Assembly: GCF_000190475.1 (NCBI RefSeq)
Contig: NZ_AEWH01000046.1
Location: 1 to 64,000, forward strand
Reading direction: 5' to 3'
Length of the DNA: 64,000 bases
Source of the DNA: Ornithinibacillus scapharcae TW25
GTDB taxonomy: Bacteria; Bacillota; Bacilli; Bacillales; Amphibacillaceae
Part shown: positions 8,534-17,521 of the stretch, piece by piece
Layout of the letters: each line of letters begins with the position of its first letter
How positions within the stretch are numbered: the stretch's first letter is position 1
Made by a program: the position numbers and the translations under genes
The notes under the pieces: model-generated
Seen by the model: the letters and a program-made list of their open reading frames with translations, nothing else
What the model was told of the DNA's origin: nothing
The model's database searches: none

Positions 8534-8725
8534 TTATTTAAAGAGGCTATAAATTACAAACCCTATTATCAAGACAAGAATAAGTATTCCAAACAATCTC
8601 CACCCTAAGCCACCGATTAAATCCGGTAACCCCCCACCGTGAACACTGCCAGTAGGATTCTGTTTCCATTCTTCCTGTCTCATCTTCTCTCTTCTTACTT
8701 CAGGAGTTTCTCTTTCTTTATCCAT
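8534..8725 (-). CDS. Small single-span membrane protein (DUF6366-like)
   Basis: A 63-residue protein with a charged N-terminus (MDKERETPEVRREKMRQEEW), a Gly-rich GGGLPDLIGGLGWR linker and one C-terminal membrane helix (residues 44-61). The ETPEVRRE...GGLGW pattern resembles small Bacillaceae proteins I associate with DUF6366; this is from memory and untested. A GGAGGC site precedes the ATG. The second 20-bp repeat copy lies about 70 bases upstream. Confidence 0.55.
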   Translation of the reverse strand: MDKERETPEVRREKMRQEEWKQNPTGSVHGGGLPDLIGGLGWRLFGILILVLIIGFVIYSLFK

Positions 8726-8796
8726 CTTTTTTGAGCCTCCTTTTTACATTTTTTAATAAACCATACAGAACGCTTTGTATCATATTTGCTATCTCA

Positions 8797-8816
8797 ATAC
8801 TAACATAATATTCCAA
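8797..8816 (-). repeat. 20-bp intergenic repeat, copy 2
   Basis: TTGGAATATTATGTTAGTAT on the minus strand, identical to the copies at 2159-2178 and 23155-23174. It lies 72 bases before the ATG of the small membrane protein at 8725. Confidence 0.6.
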
Positions 8817-8861
8817 AAACATAATCAATAAACAGAAGAAAAATTATTCCTAGAAAAAAGA

Positions 8862-8903
8862 CAAAAAAGGAAGCGCAACCTCGATGTGGTTTAACGCCTC
8901 CTT
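8862..8903 (-). terminator. Intrinsic terminator of the rib operon
   Basis: Stem AAGGAGGCG/CGCTTCCTT with one G-T wobble, then TTTTTTG on the minus strand, directly after the ribH stop codon. Confidence 0.75.
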
Positions 8904-8912
8904 GTAGTAATC

Positions 8913-9380
8913 TTAGTTGAAGTTTTTGTAAAGATTACCCATTTCTATTGCTCCAACAGCTGCTTCATAGCCTTTATTTCCAGCTTTAGTTCCTGCACGT
9001 TCTATAGCTTGTTCGATTGACTCTGTTGTAAGTACACCAAAAATAATAGGGATTCCGCTTTGAAGTCCTATAGTAGCGACACCTTTCGCTACTTCACTAC
9101 TCACATACTCAAAATGCGGTGTAGCACCTCGTATTACAGTTCCCAGTGTAATAATAGCGTCAAAGCCACCTTTGTCCGCTAATTTCTTAGCTGCAAGAGG
9201 AATCTCAAATACCCCTGGTACCCATACGACGGTTAGATCATTCTCATTGACACCATGTCTCTTAAGGGCATCTTCGGCTCCACTCAGTAATTTGCTTGTG
9301 ATAAAATCATTAAATCTCGAAACTACAATTCCAATTTTTAGACCACTTCCAACTAAGTATCCTTCAAGTTCTTTTTTCAT
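8913..9380 (-). CDS. ribH: 6,7-dimethyl-8-ribityllumazine synthase
   Basis: A 155-residue protein from ATG 9380 (AAAGGAG upstream). It condenses 5-amino-6-ribitylaminouracil with 3,4-dihydroxybutanone 4-phosphate in riboflavin synthesis and normally forms 60-subunit capsids. Family motifs are visible: [43 protein letters not shown] with the catalytic His, and [15 protein letters not shown]. Length is normal. It is the last gene of the FMN-riboswitch operon, after ribE and ribB. Confidence 0.97.
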   Translation of the reverse strand: MKKELEGYLVGSGLKIGIVVSRFNDFITSKLLSGAEDALKRHGVNENDLTVVWVPGVFEIPLAAKKLADKGGFDAIITLGTVIRGATPHFEYVSSEVAKGVATIGLQSGIPIIFGVLTTESIEQAIERAGTKAGNKGYEAAVGAIEMGNLYKNFN

Positions 9381-9455
9381 AATATTATTCCACTCCTTTA
9401 TTTTTATCTCCAACTATTTATTTTGTTTTAAACCCGATAGTTCACCCCCTGAAAA

Positions 9456-10097
9456 TCAGAAGGTAGATTGAATCCCACTTTTTTCTGATGATGTCTCATG
9501 CTTTAGGCGATACTCTTGCAAATCTTTAATGGTTATCATTTTTAAATCAAATTCACTTGCTACTTTTTTTAAGTCGTCGACACGTGCCATTGTGCCATCA
9601 TCATTCATGACTTCACAAATCACACCTACTTCTTTTGATTTTGCTAATCTAGCTAAATCAATAGCAGCTTCCGTATGACCAGCACGCCTCAATACTCCAC
9701 CTTCCTTCGACACAAGAGGAAAAATATGTCCAGGTCGTCTGAAATCACTTGGATGAGCTTCTTCATCTAATAATTTTTGCACTGTCAATGCCCTCTCATA
9801 TGCACTAATACCTGTTGTTGTTTCAATATGATCAATACTAACGGTAAAAGCTGTCTGGTGACTTTCTGTGTTGACTTCTACCATTGGTATGAGGTCAAGT
9901 CTGTCTGCAAATGACTCGGAAATTGGAACACAAATGAGCCCTCTGCCCTCTTTAGCCATAAAGTTGATCATTTCGGGGGTTGCAAACTCACCAAGCCCCA
10001 CAAAGTCTCCTTCATTTTCACGGTCTTCATCATCACAAACAATAATAACCTTTCCAGCTTTTAAATCTTCTAATGCAGCCTCTATTTTATGGAACAT
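9456..10097 (-). CDS. ribB: 3,4-dihydroxy-2-butanone 4-phosphate synthase, without the GTP cyclohydrolase II domain
   Basis: A 213-residue protein with a complete RibB domain: [15 protein letters not shown], the substrate and metal loop [33 protein letters not shown] and RRAGHTEAA. It converts ribulose 5-phosphate to DHBP plus formate. Bacillaceae usually carry a roughly 400-residue RibBA fusion; here the frame ends right after RibB ([11 protein letters not shown] then a short tail), and only about 75 bases separate it from ribH. No GTP cyclohydrolase II sequence remains in any frame. The RibB domain itself looks functional. Confidence 0.93.
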   Translation of the reverse strand: MFHKIEAALEDLKAGKVIIVCDDEDRENEGDFVGLGEFATPEMINFMAKEGRGLICVPISESFADRLDLIPMVEVNTESHQTAFTVSIDHIETTTGISAYERALTVQKLLDEEAHPSDFRRPGHIFPLVSKEGGVLRRAGHTEAAIDLARLAKSKEVGVICEVMNDDGTMARVDDLKKVASEFDLKMITIKDLQEYRLKHETSSEKSGIQSTF

Positions 10098-10143
10098 AAT
10101 ATGAACACTCCTTCCTAATGAATCAAATAAAATTCTCCCCTAT

Positions 10144-10794
10144 TTACATAAATCCGTTATCTTTGAGTAAATCAATTGAAATACTATCTTTGACTTTGGA
10201 ATGGTCATTCCTTTCAAAATAAGAATGTACATATTTGCCAATCATATCGAATTCGATATTAACTTTTTCCCCAACCTTTTTCATGCCTAGAATACTTTCC
10301 TTTGCGGTATGAGGGATGATGGACACCGTCAGTTGATTATCGGTTGTCCCAAATATAGTTAAAGAGGTGCCATCAATTGCAATAGAGCCTTTATACAGAG
10401 AAAAACGACTGAACTTGCTTGGATATTGAATGTCAATATATATGGCATTTTCTTTTAATTCTCTTTTGACAATTTGACCAATTGTATCAACATGGCCACT
10501 AATTAAGTGACCTCCGAACCGTCCATTGGGACTCATTGCTCTTTCTAAATTAACAAGTGAACCTTGTTGCAGGTTAGATAGCGAAGTACTGTGAAAGGTT
10601 TCGGGCATTACATCCATTAAAAATGAATCATGATTATGATCTGTTACGGTTAAGCAAACACCATTCACGGCGATACTATCACCTAGATTTATGTCCTCTA
10701 AGACTTTCTTTGACTTTATATCTAGTGCGAGTGTGTTTCCTTGGGTTTTTATCCGTTGAATGGTACCTAATTCCTCAATGATTCCAGTAAACAT
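10144..10794 (-). CDS. ribE: Riboflavin synthase, alpha subunit
   Basis: A 216-residue protein with two lumazine-binding repeats. The first begins MFTGIIEELGTI and has GDSIAVNGVCLTV and the GGHLISGHVD signature. The second has GSIAIDGTSLTIFG. It dismutates two lumazines to riboflavin and the RibD product; the N-terminal MFTGI is essential in the family. GGGAAG ribosome site. In B. subtilis this gene follows ribD; here about 630 bases without ribD separate it from the riboswitch. Confidence 0.97.
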   Translation of the reverse strand: MFTGIIEELGTIQRIKTQGNTLALDIKSKKVLEDINLGDSIAVNGVCLTVTDHNHDSFLMDVMPETFHSTSLSNLQQGSLVNLERAMSPNGRFGGHLISGHVDTIGQIVKRELKENAIYIDIQYPSKFSRFSLYKGSIAIDGTSLTIFGTTDNQLTVSIIPHTAKESILGMKKVGEKVNIEFDMIGKYVHSYFERNDHSKVKDSISIDLLKDNGFM

Positions 10795-11340
10795 TCTTCC
10801 CTTTCATCCCCTTTAAGAGATTTCGTTTAATATTAATATGTGGACCTAGTTCTATCTTTAATAACAATTTTTGAACTATATTTTTAGACAATGAATTTAC
10901 TTTTTTCGATGTCTAATAAATTCGAATGGGATTTCTTCCACCTCGGGGTCTATTGGTGGTTAAAAGAGGGTTAACTTTATACTGTTTGATTACTTGCATT
11001 CCAATATGCTTGCGAGAAAATTGAAATAGATCTTGTCGTGACTTTGGAGATATCAACCATTATCATCTCCTAATTTTGCTGATATTTATACTTGTGAAAT
11101 TGTAATGCTAGCTGTAATTGTAACGAATGGAGTTTTAGTTTGAATAAAATAAACAACTATCTTTCATTGATTCGATTTTCTACAACTACTTGTTTGTTCC
11201 CTCCAATTAGCTGTCTCTGACAACACTGTACTTACACTCTGAACCTGCTAGAGCGACAGTAGTGAAAACTTAATGAATGAACAAGGTTCATTTATCCTTT
11301 ATTATTCTTTCCCCCTTTTCTAATAACCTCTCCATTTAAA
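10795..11340. other. Leader gap where ribD would be expected; one weak small frame
   Basis: About 540 bases between the riboswitch terminator and ribE. I see no RibD deaminase (HAE, PCxxxC) or reductase motif in any frame. A 47-codon TTG frame at 10913-11056 (minus) with an AGGAG site reads SPKSRQDLFQFSRKHIGMQV and then a basic tail. It is not recognised and could be chance. The rest is AT-rich with no feature. Confidence 0.5.
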
Positions 11341-11345
11341 CAAAA

Positions 11346-11374
11346 ATCTCCCTTACCTATTTTGGCAAGGGAGA
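11346..11374 (-). terminator. Riboswitch-controlled terminator
   Basis: Stem CTCCCTTGCC/GGTAAGGGAG followed by TTTTT on the minus strand, about 50 bases after the FMN aptamer. Position and structure fit the terminator half of an FMN-controlled attenuator: with FMN bound, transcription should stop here. Confidence 0.8.
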
Positions 11375-11424
11375 AAAAAAGCATAGCAAAAAACCGTCAA
11401 AAACAGCATTTTGAACAATTTTTT

Positions 11425-11565
11425 TCCTTCTCCCATCCAGACTATTACTGTCGGCTTTGGAATCTCACCAAATCCACCGTTTTCATATTTCTATGAACCC
11501 GGGTCACGGACTTAGAGGCATGCCTCATCACCGCCGGTTGGGAATTACACCCGACCCCGAAGGAA
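11425..11565 (-). promoter_or_regulatory. FMN riboswitch (RFN element)
   Basis: The minus strand shows the conserved RFN blocks in order: TTCGGGGTCGGGTG, AATTCCCAACCGGCGGTGAT, GAGATTCCAAAGCCGACAGT and AGTCTGGATGGGAGAAGG. The closing helix pairs CCTTC with GAAGG. It controls riboflavin synthesis or transport genes in this phylum and here precedes ribE-ribB-ribH. Confidence 0.97.
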
Positions 11566-11584
11566 ATCCTATTGAATTAAAAAA

Positions 11585-11613
11585 ATAATAACAAAACAAA
11601 ACCATATATACAA
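11585..11613 (-). promoter_or_regulatory. Sigma-A-type promoter for the rib operon
   Basis: Minus-strand TTGTAT (11608-11613), 17-base spacer, TATTAT (11585-11590). It lies about 20 bases before the riboswitch 5' end, as expected for its transcription start. Confidence 0.6.
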
Positions 11614-11779
11614 GGATTTCGTTTTAGTGATTAATGAAACTTTCCTTAGTAGGAATTCCCCCATGTCCTTTTAAAAGGGGAATTACTGGAGTTTTAAACA
11701 AGGGAAATTCACACGAATATTATAGGGCTACCATTAGAATCCCAGCCAAAAAAAGAAAAAAACTTGTGAAGATTGTTCT

Positions 11780-13748
11780 TTATAAAACCCTAATATCTTC
11801 CAAACTTTCTCCAAGTATATAATGCGAAAACCATATCAAATTTTGCTTCATAATAGCCACGTTCATTCCTGGCTGGTCTGGACTATATGTCATTCCTTTA
11901 AAAATAACAAATTCTGTATCAACTTGCCTATCTTTTAGCCCTTTATATAGCTCATATGAATTGGTAATTGGAACTCTTGCATCTACTTCGCCATGTTGAA
12001 TTAAAGTGGGAGTACAGGCTGATTTAATATAGGTCATTGGTGATGCTTCTGAATATATTTCGGGATTGTCCCATGGATTACTACCGAAATAAGTCCTAAT
12101 AATATTTGGTATATCTGTATAGACATAATGGTTTCTCCAATTCGTAATTCCGCCACCTACTGATATAGCTTTAAATCTAGTACTGTATGTAGAACAAAAA
12201 GACTGATATGTTTCCACCATTGCTCCACCCCATAACTCCAATTCTATCGTTATCTGCAATCCCCATGTCAACTAGTTTATCCACTCCAGAAATGATATCA
12301 TCGTAGTAGGCAATACCTAGTTTTTTATAGTTTGCTTTTAAGAACTCATTACCATAGCCAGAGCTTCCTCTGTAGTTCGGCTCTAAAACGATAAAGCCTT
12401 TTTCGATAAACTGTTCAATTGGATATTTCTCATTAAAACAATCTGAAAATATCGGATAAGAAGCCCAGGCCGGACCACCATGGACTACCACCAGTAATGG
12501 ATATTTCTTATTTTCGTCAAATTCTACTGGGGTTGATAAAATCCCCTCAATTTCTAGCCCATCACTACTATGCCATGAAATTACACTCCTGTTACTTTTC
12601 TTCTTTCCTTTGAAAAAGCTATTTTCGTTTGTGATTTTTCTATCGTCAAAATAGATTTCAAAGGTTTCATTTGTTTTAGCTTTATTATAAGAAATATGTT
12701 TTCCATCTCTTGTTATCGAAGCATCCATTACAAAGGTATCCTCTAGTTCACTTAATATCTCTATATTACCGTCCAAAGACAATAGGCCAATAAGATAATT
12801 CGTTTTATTTTGCCATCTAATTAATATTCCTTTAGATGTCCACCTTAGAGGAGTAACCGTACTATCAAAATCCGTTAAAGGTTGTATGATCTTTTGATTT
12901 TGTAAATCATATATTTCTATTGTGCCGTCTTGTATATGGGTCTCATAGTAATCCCTCTCCTTAATACTTGCTATGTAACATAACCTGTTCCCTTCAGGAG
13001 AAAAGCAAACACTTTCTCCTAACCATTTATCTATATTCAGCTTTTTTAGCTCTCCTGATATCATATCGTGAATGTATAAATCTGCCTTCATGAGATCTTC
13101 CATGTTCGGACTCGGCGTAGCGATAAATACAACCTTTTCCCCATTATTTGAAATGTCAAATTCATGTATATGAAATTCCTCAGCATCCGTTAGTTGAGAG
13201 ACAATAGTCTTTTTGAATCCAATTTTATCGTATTGCCGCGTGTTTTCTAATTCTATGTAAAATAAGCAATTATTACGGTATTCCCTATCTACTAGTTGGT
13301 AGTCCCCATAAAATTTCTTGCGTTTCTTAATCGCGTCAGATTCTTTTAATTGGGAAACATAATAAAAACCCTCACCCTTAGGATCCCATTTGAAGTGACT
13401 TATTCCTTCTTCTTCATCTGTAATTTGAACCCCAACATCTCTATCTATCGACCTAACAAAGATTTGATTCTTCTGATTCTCCCCGATACCAACTGGACTG
13501 AGGTAAGCGATATTTCTGCAATCTGGAGACCATTTTGGATGAGTACTATCGATATAATTTGTTGTTAAAGGGTAACACTGCTCCTTTTCTTTTTCATATA
13601 TCCAAATTTGATTGTTATACGTATTGTTCTTCCAGTTAGCCGTTTTTTTAACGAATGCAATTCTTTTACCATCTTCACTTATATTTGTAGCGGATAGACT
13701 TGGTAAAGATATAATCTCTTCTATACTTAGATAAGTATTTTCATTCAT
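11780..13748 (-). pseudogene. S9-family (prolyl oligopeptidase-type) peptidase, frame interrupted
   Basis: The N-terminal beta-propeller (residues 1-370, repeated WSPD, FSPEG and DGK-type turns) leads into the alpha/beta-hydrolase domain with PLLVVVHGGP, EPNYRGSSGYG and the nucleophile GWSNGG. The frame then breaks. Removing one T near 12193-12200 restores SVFLSTYSTRFKAISVGGG and the remaining domain, with the acid residue in HGEVDARVP, to give 655 residues. At the position where the family has its catalytic His (GMxHxxxKP), the sequence reads GMTYSPDQPG, so the His is not evident. It may be an indel artefact in a gene that has independently lost its His, or a true pseudogene. Confidence 0.8.
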
Positions 13749-13833
13749 AATCTTAATAAGCCCCTTCTATTGGTATGTCATATCTGTCCGACTCGAAGGT
13801 ATTTCATATTAATTCACAACTATCAGAAATATA

Positions 13834-13877
13834 AAAAATAACCCCTTACGGACGACTATACCGAAGAGGTTATTTTT
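13834..13877. terminator. Hairpin terminator downstream of nrdJ
   Basis: AAAAAATAACC ... GGTTATTTTT inverted repeat with T/A runs on both sides. It can terminate nrdJ on the minus strand and is symmetrical enough to work in both directions. Confidence 0.75.
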
Positions 13878-13949
13878 AATCAATCATTTTTACTGATCAT
13901 ACTTATTCAGTTAAACTAGGAAACTCTACACTATGTCAGTTTACCATTA

Positions 13950-16508
13950 TTACAGACCACACTTAAGTTGTGCTCCACAACTTGTACAAGTATTACATCC
14001 ACCAATATCTTCTACACTACCTTCACGACAAACAGGACAAGTATCGCCAACCTCTGAACCAATGGTTACATCCGTTGATTTCAGTTCTTGGATTGTATCC
14101 ATTAGGACAACTTTTCTTGGTTGCTCTTGTTCTTCAAATAGTTCTGTTTGCTCGAAAGTATTTTCTTCTGCTTTTAGTGTAAGAACCTGTGAATCACGAC
14201 TTCCATCTACATAAACTGTACCACCTTTTGCACCACCACGATACAATCTGCGATAGACACTCTCTACTTGATCTACTGTATACCCTTTCGGAGCATTAAC
14301 CGTTTTAGAAATAGAGCTATCTACCCAACGTTGAATAACACATTGTGTATCAGCATGTGCTTCTGGTGATAATTCCATAGCAGTTACAAACCAATTTGGT
14401 AGATTGTTTGAATCTGTTTCTGGATGTGTGTCCATATATTCTTGAACAATATCTGCTTTTACTTCAATAAATTTACCTAGTCTTCCACTTCTAAAATACG
14501 AGAAGGAGAAGTAAGGTTCTAAACCTGTGGACACGCCAACCATGGTTCCTGTAGATCCAGTTGGTGCAACAGTTAATAAATGTGAATTTCGAATGCCATA
14601 CTTCAGAATGTCTTCACGAATATCTGCTGGCATTTTCTTCATATAACCAGTATTAATAAATGCTTCACGTAACTTCATCGTATCTTCTTCTGTTTCGCCG
14701 ATTAAGAATGGGAAGCTACCTTTTTCTTTTGCTAGTTCAATAGATTCTCTATAAGCAGTAGTTGCGATTGTTTCGAAAATCTTATCAACTAACTCGTTAC
14801 CTTCTTTAGATCCATATTCTGTTTCACAGTAAATAAGTAGGTCATGAAGTCCCATTACTCCTAGCCCTACACGACGTTCCCCTAAGGCTTGCTTCTTGTT
14901 TTCTTCTAAGAAATACGGTGTTGCATCAATTACATTATCTTGCATACGCACACCGGTTTGAACAGTTTGTTTTAATTTATCAAAATCAACGGTTTTCGTT
15001 TCTTTATTTGCCATTTCACCAAGATTAACTGCTGCTAAATTGCAGACAGAAAATGGTGCAAGAGGTTGTTCCCCACAAGGATTTGTAGCAACCACCTGTT
15101 GACCATAAGCCTTCGCATTAGTCATGTCATTTGCATTATCGATAAAGAAGATTCCAGGCTCTGCCGAATACGTAGCACAAATATTAATTAAATTCCACAG
15201 CTCTTTCGCCTTGATGCGACGATATACGCGGACACCATAGCCCATTTCTTCCCACTGACGGACATCACCAACTTCATGCCATTTTTCGTTATAAGCCTTC
15301 ATTTCTTCTTCATTATAATTCTCGACATCAGGGAATTTAAGTTCGTACCAAGTATCGTTTTCTACCGCTTCCATGAATTCTTTTGTAATACAAACAGAGA
15401 TATTTGCCCCCGTTAGGAATTCGGAATTATGAACAGAGTATGTTCCACCAGTTCGTAGTTTTTCCTCTGCTTCTCTAATGACTTGATTCGTAAATCCCCC
15501 TTGGCCAGGTATCGTTTTATAGTTTAGTATTCCTTGATAGAGATCAGCTTCCGTTTCTGTTAATGGAGTAAACTTAAGCTTTTCTTGTGCCAATTTTTTA
15601 ATTTGTTCATCCTCTGTATTCTCGATTAGATAACGTAGAATTCTTGGGTTTTGCATTTTAGAAATAATAAATTCTATGATATCGGGATGATTGTCTACGA
15701 GCATTATCATTTGTGCTCCACGTCTTGAGCCACCTTGCTCAACCAAATGAGTCAATTTAGCAATATCATCTAACCATGAAACCGAACCAGATGATTTTCC
15801 ATTTACACCTCTAGCAAGTGCATTACGAGGACGTAATGTGGAGCCATTCGTACCAACTCCTCCACCCCTACTCATAATTTCCATTACTTGCTTACGATGC
15901 TCTGAAATACCTTCGCGCGAATCTTTTACGTATGGCATTACATAACAATTAAAATAAGTAACTTCCGTATCAGAACCTGCACCATACAAAACTCGTCCAG
16001 CGGGAATGAAATTCAAGTTCGCCAATTCCTGATAGAATCTCTCAAACGACTTTTTACGTAATTCTTCAGTAGGCTCCACACTCGCTAGACCTGTTGCATT
16101 ACGCTTCGCAATTTGTTCGTAAAATACTTCTAGTGGCTTATCAATGCTATCTAATCCGCGTTTGACAATACCTGTTTCTGCCTCTTCACCTTCTAGTACA
16201 GAAACATAATCAGGTTCTACTTGTACGAATGCCTCATTAGTTAATTTGTCGATAGATTTGATAAACCCAAGTCCTCTGGCAGGGAATTTTGGATCAGCTT
16301 TTACCGTCAAGACAACAAAATCGCCTTCTTTTAATGTCTTTTTCTCTGTATCCTTAAAGGAATAACGGTCTAGCATGACGAGTCTAGACACACCCTTATG
16401 TAATAATTTCATATCAGGTGTAATTGGGTGTACTTGAGGAAATTGATTAATGTCTTCATTAAGCATTTCCACATTAATATTTGTTCTCGATTCGACAACC
16501 GTTGACAT
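13950..16508 (-). CDS. nrdJ: Adenosylcobalamin-dependent (class II) ribonucleotide reductase
   Basis: An 852-residue enzyme that reduces ribonucleotides to deoxyribonucleotides using a B12-generated thiyl radical, without oxygen. Seen in order: an N-terminal segment of about 150 residues, NFIPAGRVLYGAG, FNCYVMPY (redox Cys), SRGGGVGTNGSTLRPR, the active-site finger NPCGEQPLAPFSVCN, LRMQDNVID-type segment, APTGSTGTMVG, and a C-terminal tail with a zinc ribbon CPVCREG...CTSCG and CGL redox cysteines. Length and order match the NrdJ family. It is a single gene with its own terminator. Two NrdR-type boxes lie 83-129 bases upstream. Confidence 0.96.
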   Translation of the reverse strand: MSTVVESRTNINVEMLNEDINQFPQVHPITPDMKLLHKGVSRLVMLDRYSFKDTEKKTLKEGDFVVLTVKADPKFPARGLGFIKSIDKLTNEAFVQVEPDYVSVLEGEEAETGIVKRGLDSIDKPLEVFYEQIAKRNATGLASVEPTEELRKKSFERFYQELANLNFIPAGRVLYGAGSDTEVTYFNCYVMPYVKDSREGISEHRKQVMEIMSRGGGVGTNGSTLRPRNALARGVNGKSSGSVSWLDDIAKLTHLVEQGGSRRGAQMIMLVDNHPDIIEFIISKMQNPRILRYLIENTEDEQIKKLAQEKLKFTPLTETEADLYQGILNYKTIPGQGGFTNQVIREAEEKLRTGGTYSVHNSEFLTGANISVCITKEFMEAVENDTWYELKFPDVENYNEEEMKAYNEKWHEVGDVRQWEEMGYGVRVYRRIKAKELWNLINICATYSAEPGIFFIDNANDMTNAKAYGQQVVATNPCGEQPLAPFSVCNLAAVNLGEMANKETKTVDFDKLKQTVQTGVRMQDNVIDATPYFLEENKKQALGERRVGLGVMGLHDLLIYCETEYGSKEGNELVDKIFETIATTAYRESIELAKEKGSFPFLIGETEEDTMKLREAFINTGYMKKMPADIREDILKYGIRNSHLLTVAPTGSTGTMVGVSTGLEPYFSFSYFRSGRLGKFIEVKADIVQEYMDTHPETDSNNLPNWFVTAMELSPEAHADTQCVIQRWVDSSISKTVNAPKGYTVDQVESVYRRLYRGGAKGGTVYVDGSRDSQVLTLKAEENTFEQTELFEEQEQPRKVVLMDTIQELKSTDVTIGSEVGDTCPVCREGSVEDIGGCNTCTSCGAQLKCGL

Positions 16509-16590
16509 TTTATCTCTCCTTTTGACATAAATACAAATTCTATTATTCTAGAATTTCATTAGTAATAACATACCACATCCGGATAATAGA

Positions 16591-16637
16591 TTACAACATA
16601 TTGAATATATATATTTAAATAACACAATATATAGTAG
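16591..16637 (-). promoter_or_regulatory. Pair of NrdR boxes upstream of nrdJ
   Basis: ACACAATATATAGTAG (16622-16637) matches the palindromic NrdR consensus ACACWATATATWGTGT at 14 of 16 positions. A weaker partner, TTACAACATATTGAAT (16591-16606), matches at about 10. Their centres are exactly 31 bp apart, three helical turns, the spacing typical of NrdR tandem sites. NrdR represses reductase genes when bound by dATP and ATP. Confidence 0.7.
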
Positions 16638-16848
16638 CAGATGCACATGGAATCATTTTTGTCAACGAACAATAATAAGAATAAAATAAAGAAAATGAAA
16701 GATAATAAGTGAAAAATAATCGTTTCTAAGGAAAAATAAACAAATACTAAAATTGCCTAAATATATTCTAGTATGGTATATAAAATCTCCTCAACACGAT
16801 TCGACAAGAACTCGTTGAAGTTGTCCACATATTACATGGAGAAATACT
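16638..16848. other. AT-rich divergent intergenic region
   Basis: Between nrdJ and yqhL, about 400 bases in all with the NrdR boxes. I looked for a cobalamin riboswitch (conserved GCCACTG box) before nrdJ and did not see one. No further feature is recognised. Confidence 0.5.
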
Positions 16849-16877
16849 TTGAAAAATAGATAGTTTCATCCTATAAT
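16849..16877 (+). promoter_or_regulatory. Sigma-A promoter of the rhodanese gene
   Basis: TTGAAA (16849-16854), 17-base spacer, perfect TATAAT (16872-16877), 36 bases before the ATG at 16914. Confidence 0.8.
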
Positions 16878-16913
16878 AAGATAGAACTATGTGAATGACG
16901 GGGGATTAATTAG

Positions 16914-17285
16914 ATGAAATATCTATTATTAGCACTAATTATCATTATTGTACTATCAGTGTTTCGCTATTTTAGACAGCGAACTTACTTAAAAACACTA
17001 ACAGAGGACCAATTCCGTGAAGGATACCGTAAAGCACAATTAATTGATGTGAGAGAACCTCAAGAATTTAAGAATGGTCATATTCTAGGTGCTAGAAATA
17101 TTCCGGTTACTCAAATGAAACAACGATTAATTGAAATTCGTAAAGATAAACCAGTATATCTTTATTGTGCAAGTGGTGCCCGTTCTCAGCGTGCTGCACA
17201 GTTGCTAAAAAAACAAGGCTATGAAGATATCAATCAGCTAAAAGGTGGATTTAAAAAATGGACTGGTAAGGTTAAAAAAGGTTAA
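16914..17285 (+). CDS. yqhL: Membrane-anchored rhodanese-like protein (YqhL family)
   Basis: A 123-residue protein with one N-terminal membrane helix (residues 2-19) and a single rhodanese domain: QLIDVREPQEFKNGHI, then the active loop YLYCASGARS with the persulfide-forming Cys, and LKGGFKKW at the end. A single-domain sulfurtransferase facing the cytoplasm is likely; the acceptor is unknown. GGGG-type ribosome site and a strong promoter upstream. In B. subtilis yqhL neighbours gcvPB; here it has moved about 8 kb away. Confidence 0.88.
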   Translation: MKYLLLALIIIIVLSVFRYFRQRTYLKTLTEDQFREGYRKAQLIDVREPQEFKNGHILGARNIPVTQMKQRLIEIRKDKPVYLYCASGARSQRAAQLLKKQGYEDINQLKGGFKKWTGKVKKG

Positions 17286-17314
17286 TATATCTTTTCTGAC
17301 CAAAGACATACAAT

Positions 17315-17399
17315 AAAAACGCTTGGACAAGGTGAGACCCATGAATGTTAGCTTAATCAATGTAACTTTCAAGAGTTAATTCCTAAACCAAGCGTTTTT
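17315..17399. other. Long-loop hairpin, possible structured RNA or interrupted terminator
   Basis: A 12-bp perfect stem AAAAACGCTTGG/CCAAGCGTTTTT encloses 61 bases that themselves contain short pairings (GTTA/TAAC). T or A runs flank both arms, so it may simply end yqhL, but intrinsic terminators rarely have a 60-base loop. I match no known riboswitch or sRNA family. Confidence 0.5.
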
Positions 17400-17521
17400 T
17401 CGCCTTTCTGTTAGCCTTTTTACTATGAAACATTCCCTATCTATATTATTGTCCAATTAGTCTGCATAAAATGCTATAGTCTGGATAATCTACGCCTATT
17501 AATATTTATGAGGTGATAGGA

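Noticed and set aside
16509-16913. Cobalamin riboswitch before nrdJ
   Set aside because: The conserved GCCACTG box and surrounding B12 elements were not seen; NrdR boxes are the visible control.
17315-17399. T-box or other amino-acid riboswitch
   Set aside because: The conserved AGGGTGGNACCGCG T-box sequence is absent and no aminoacyl or biosynthetic gene follows.
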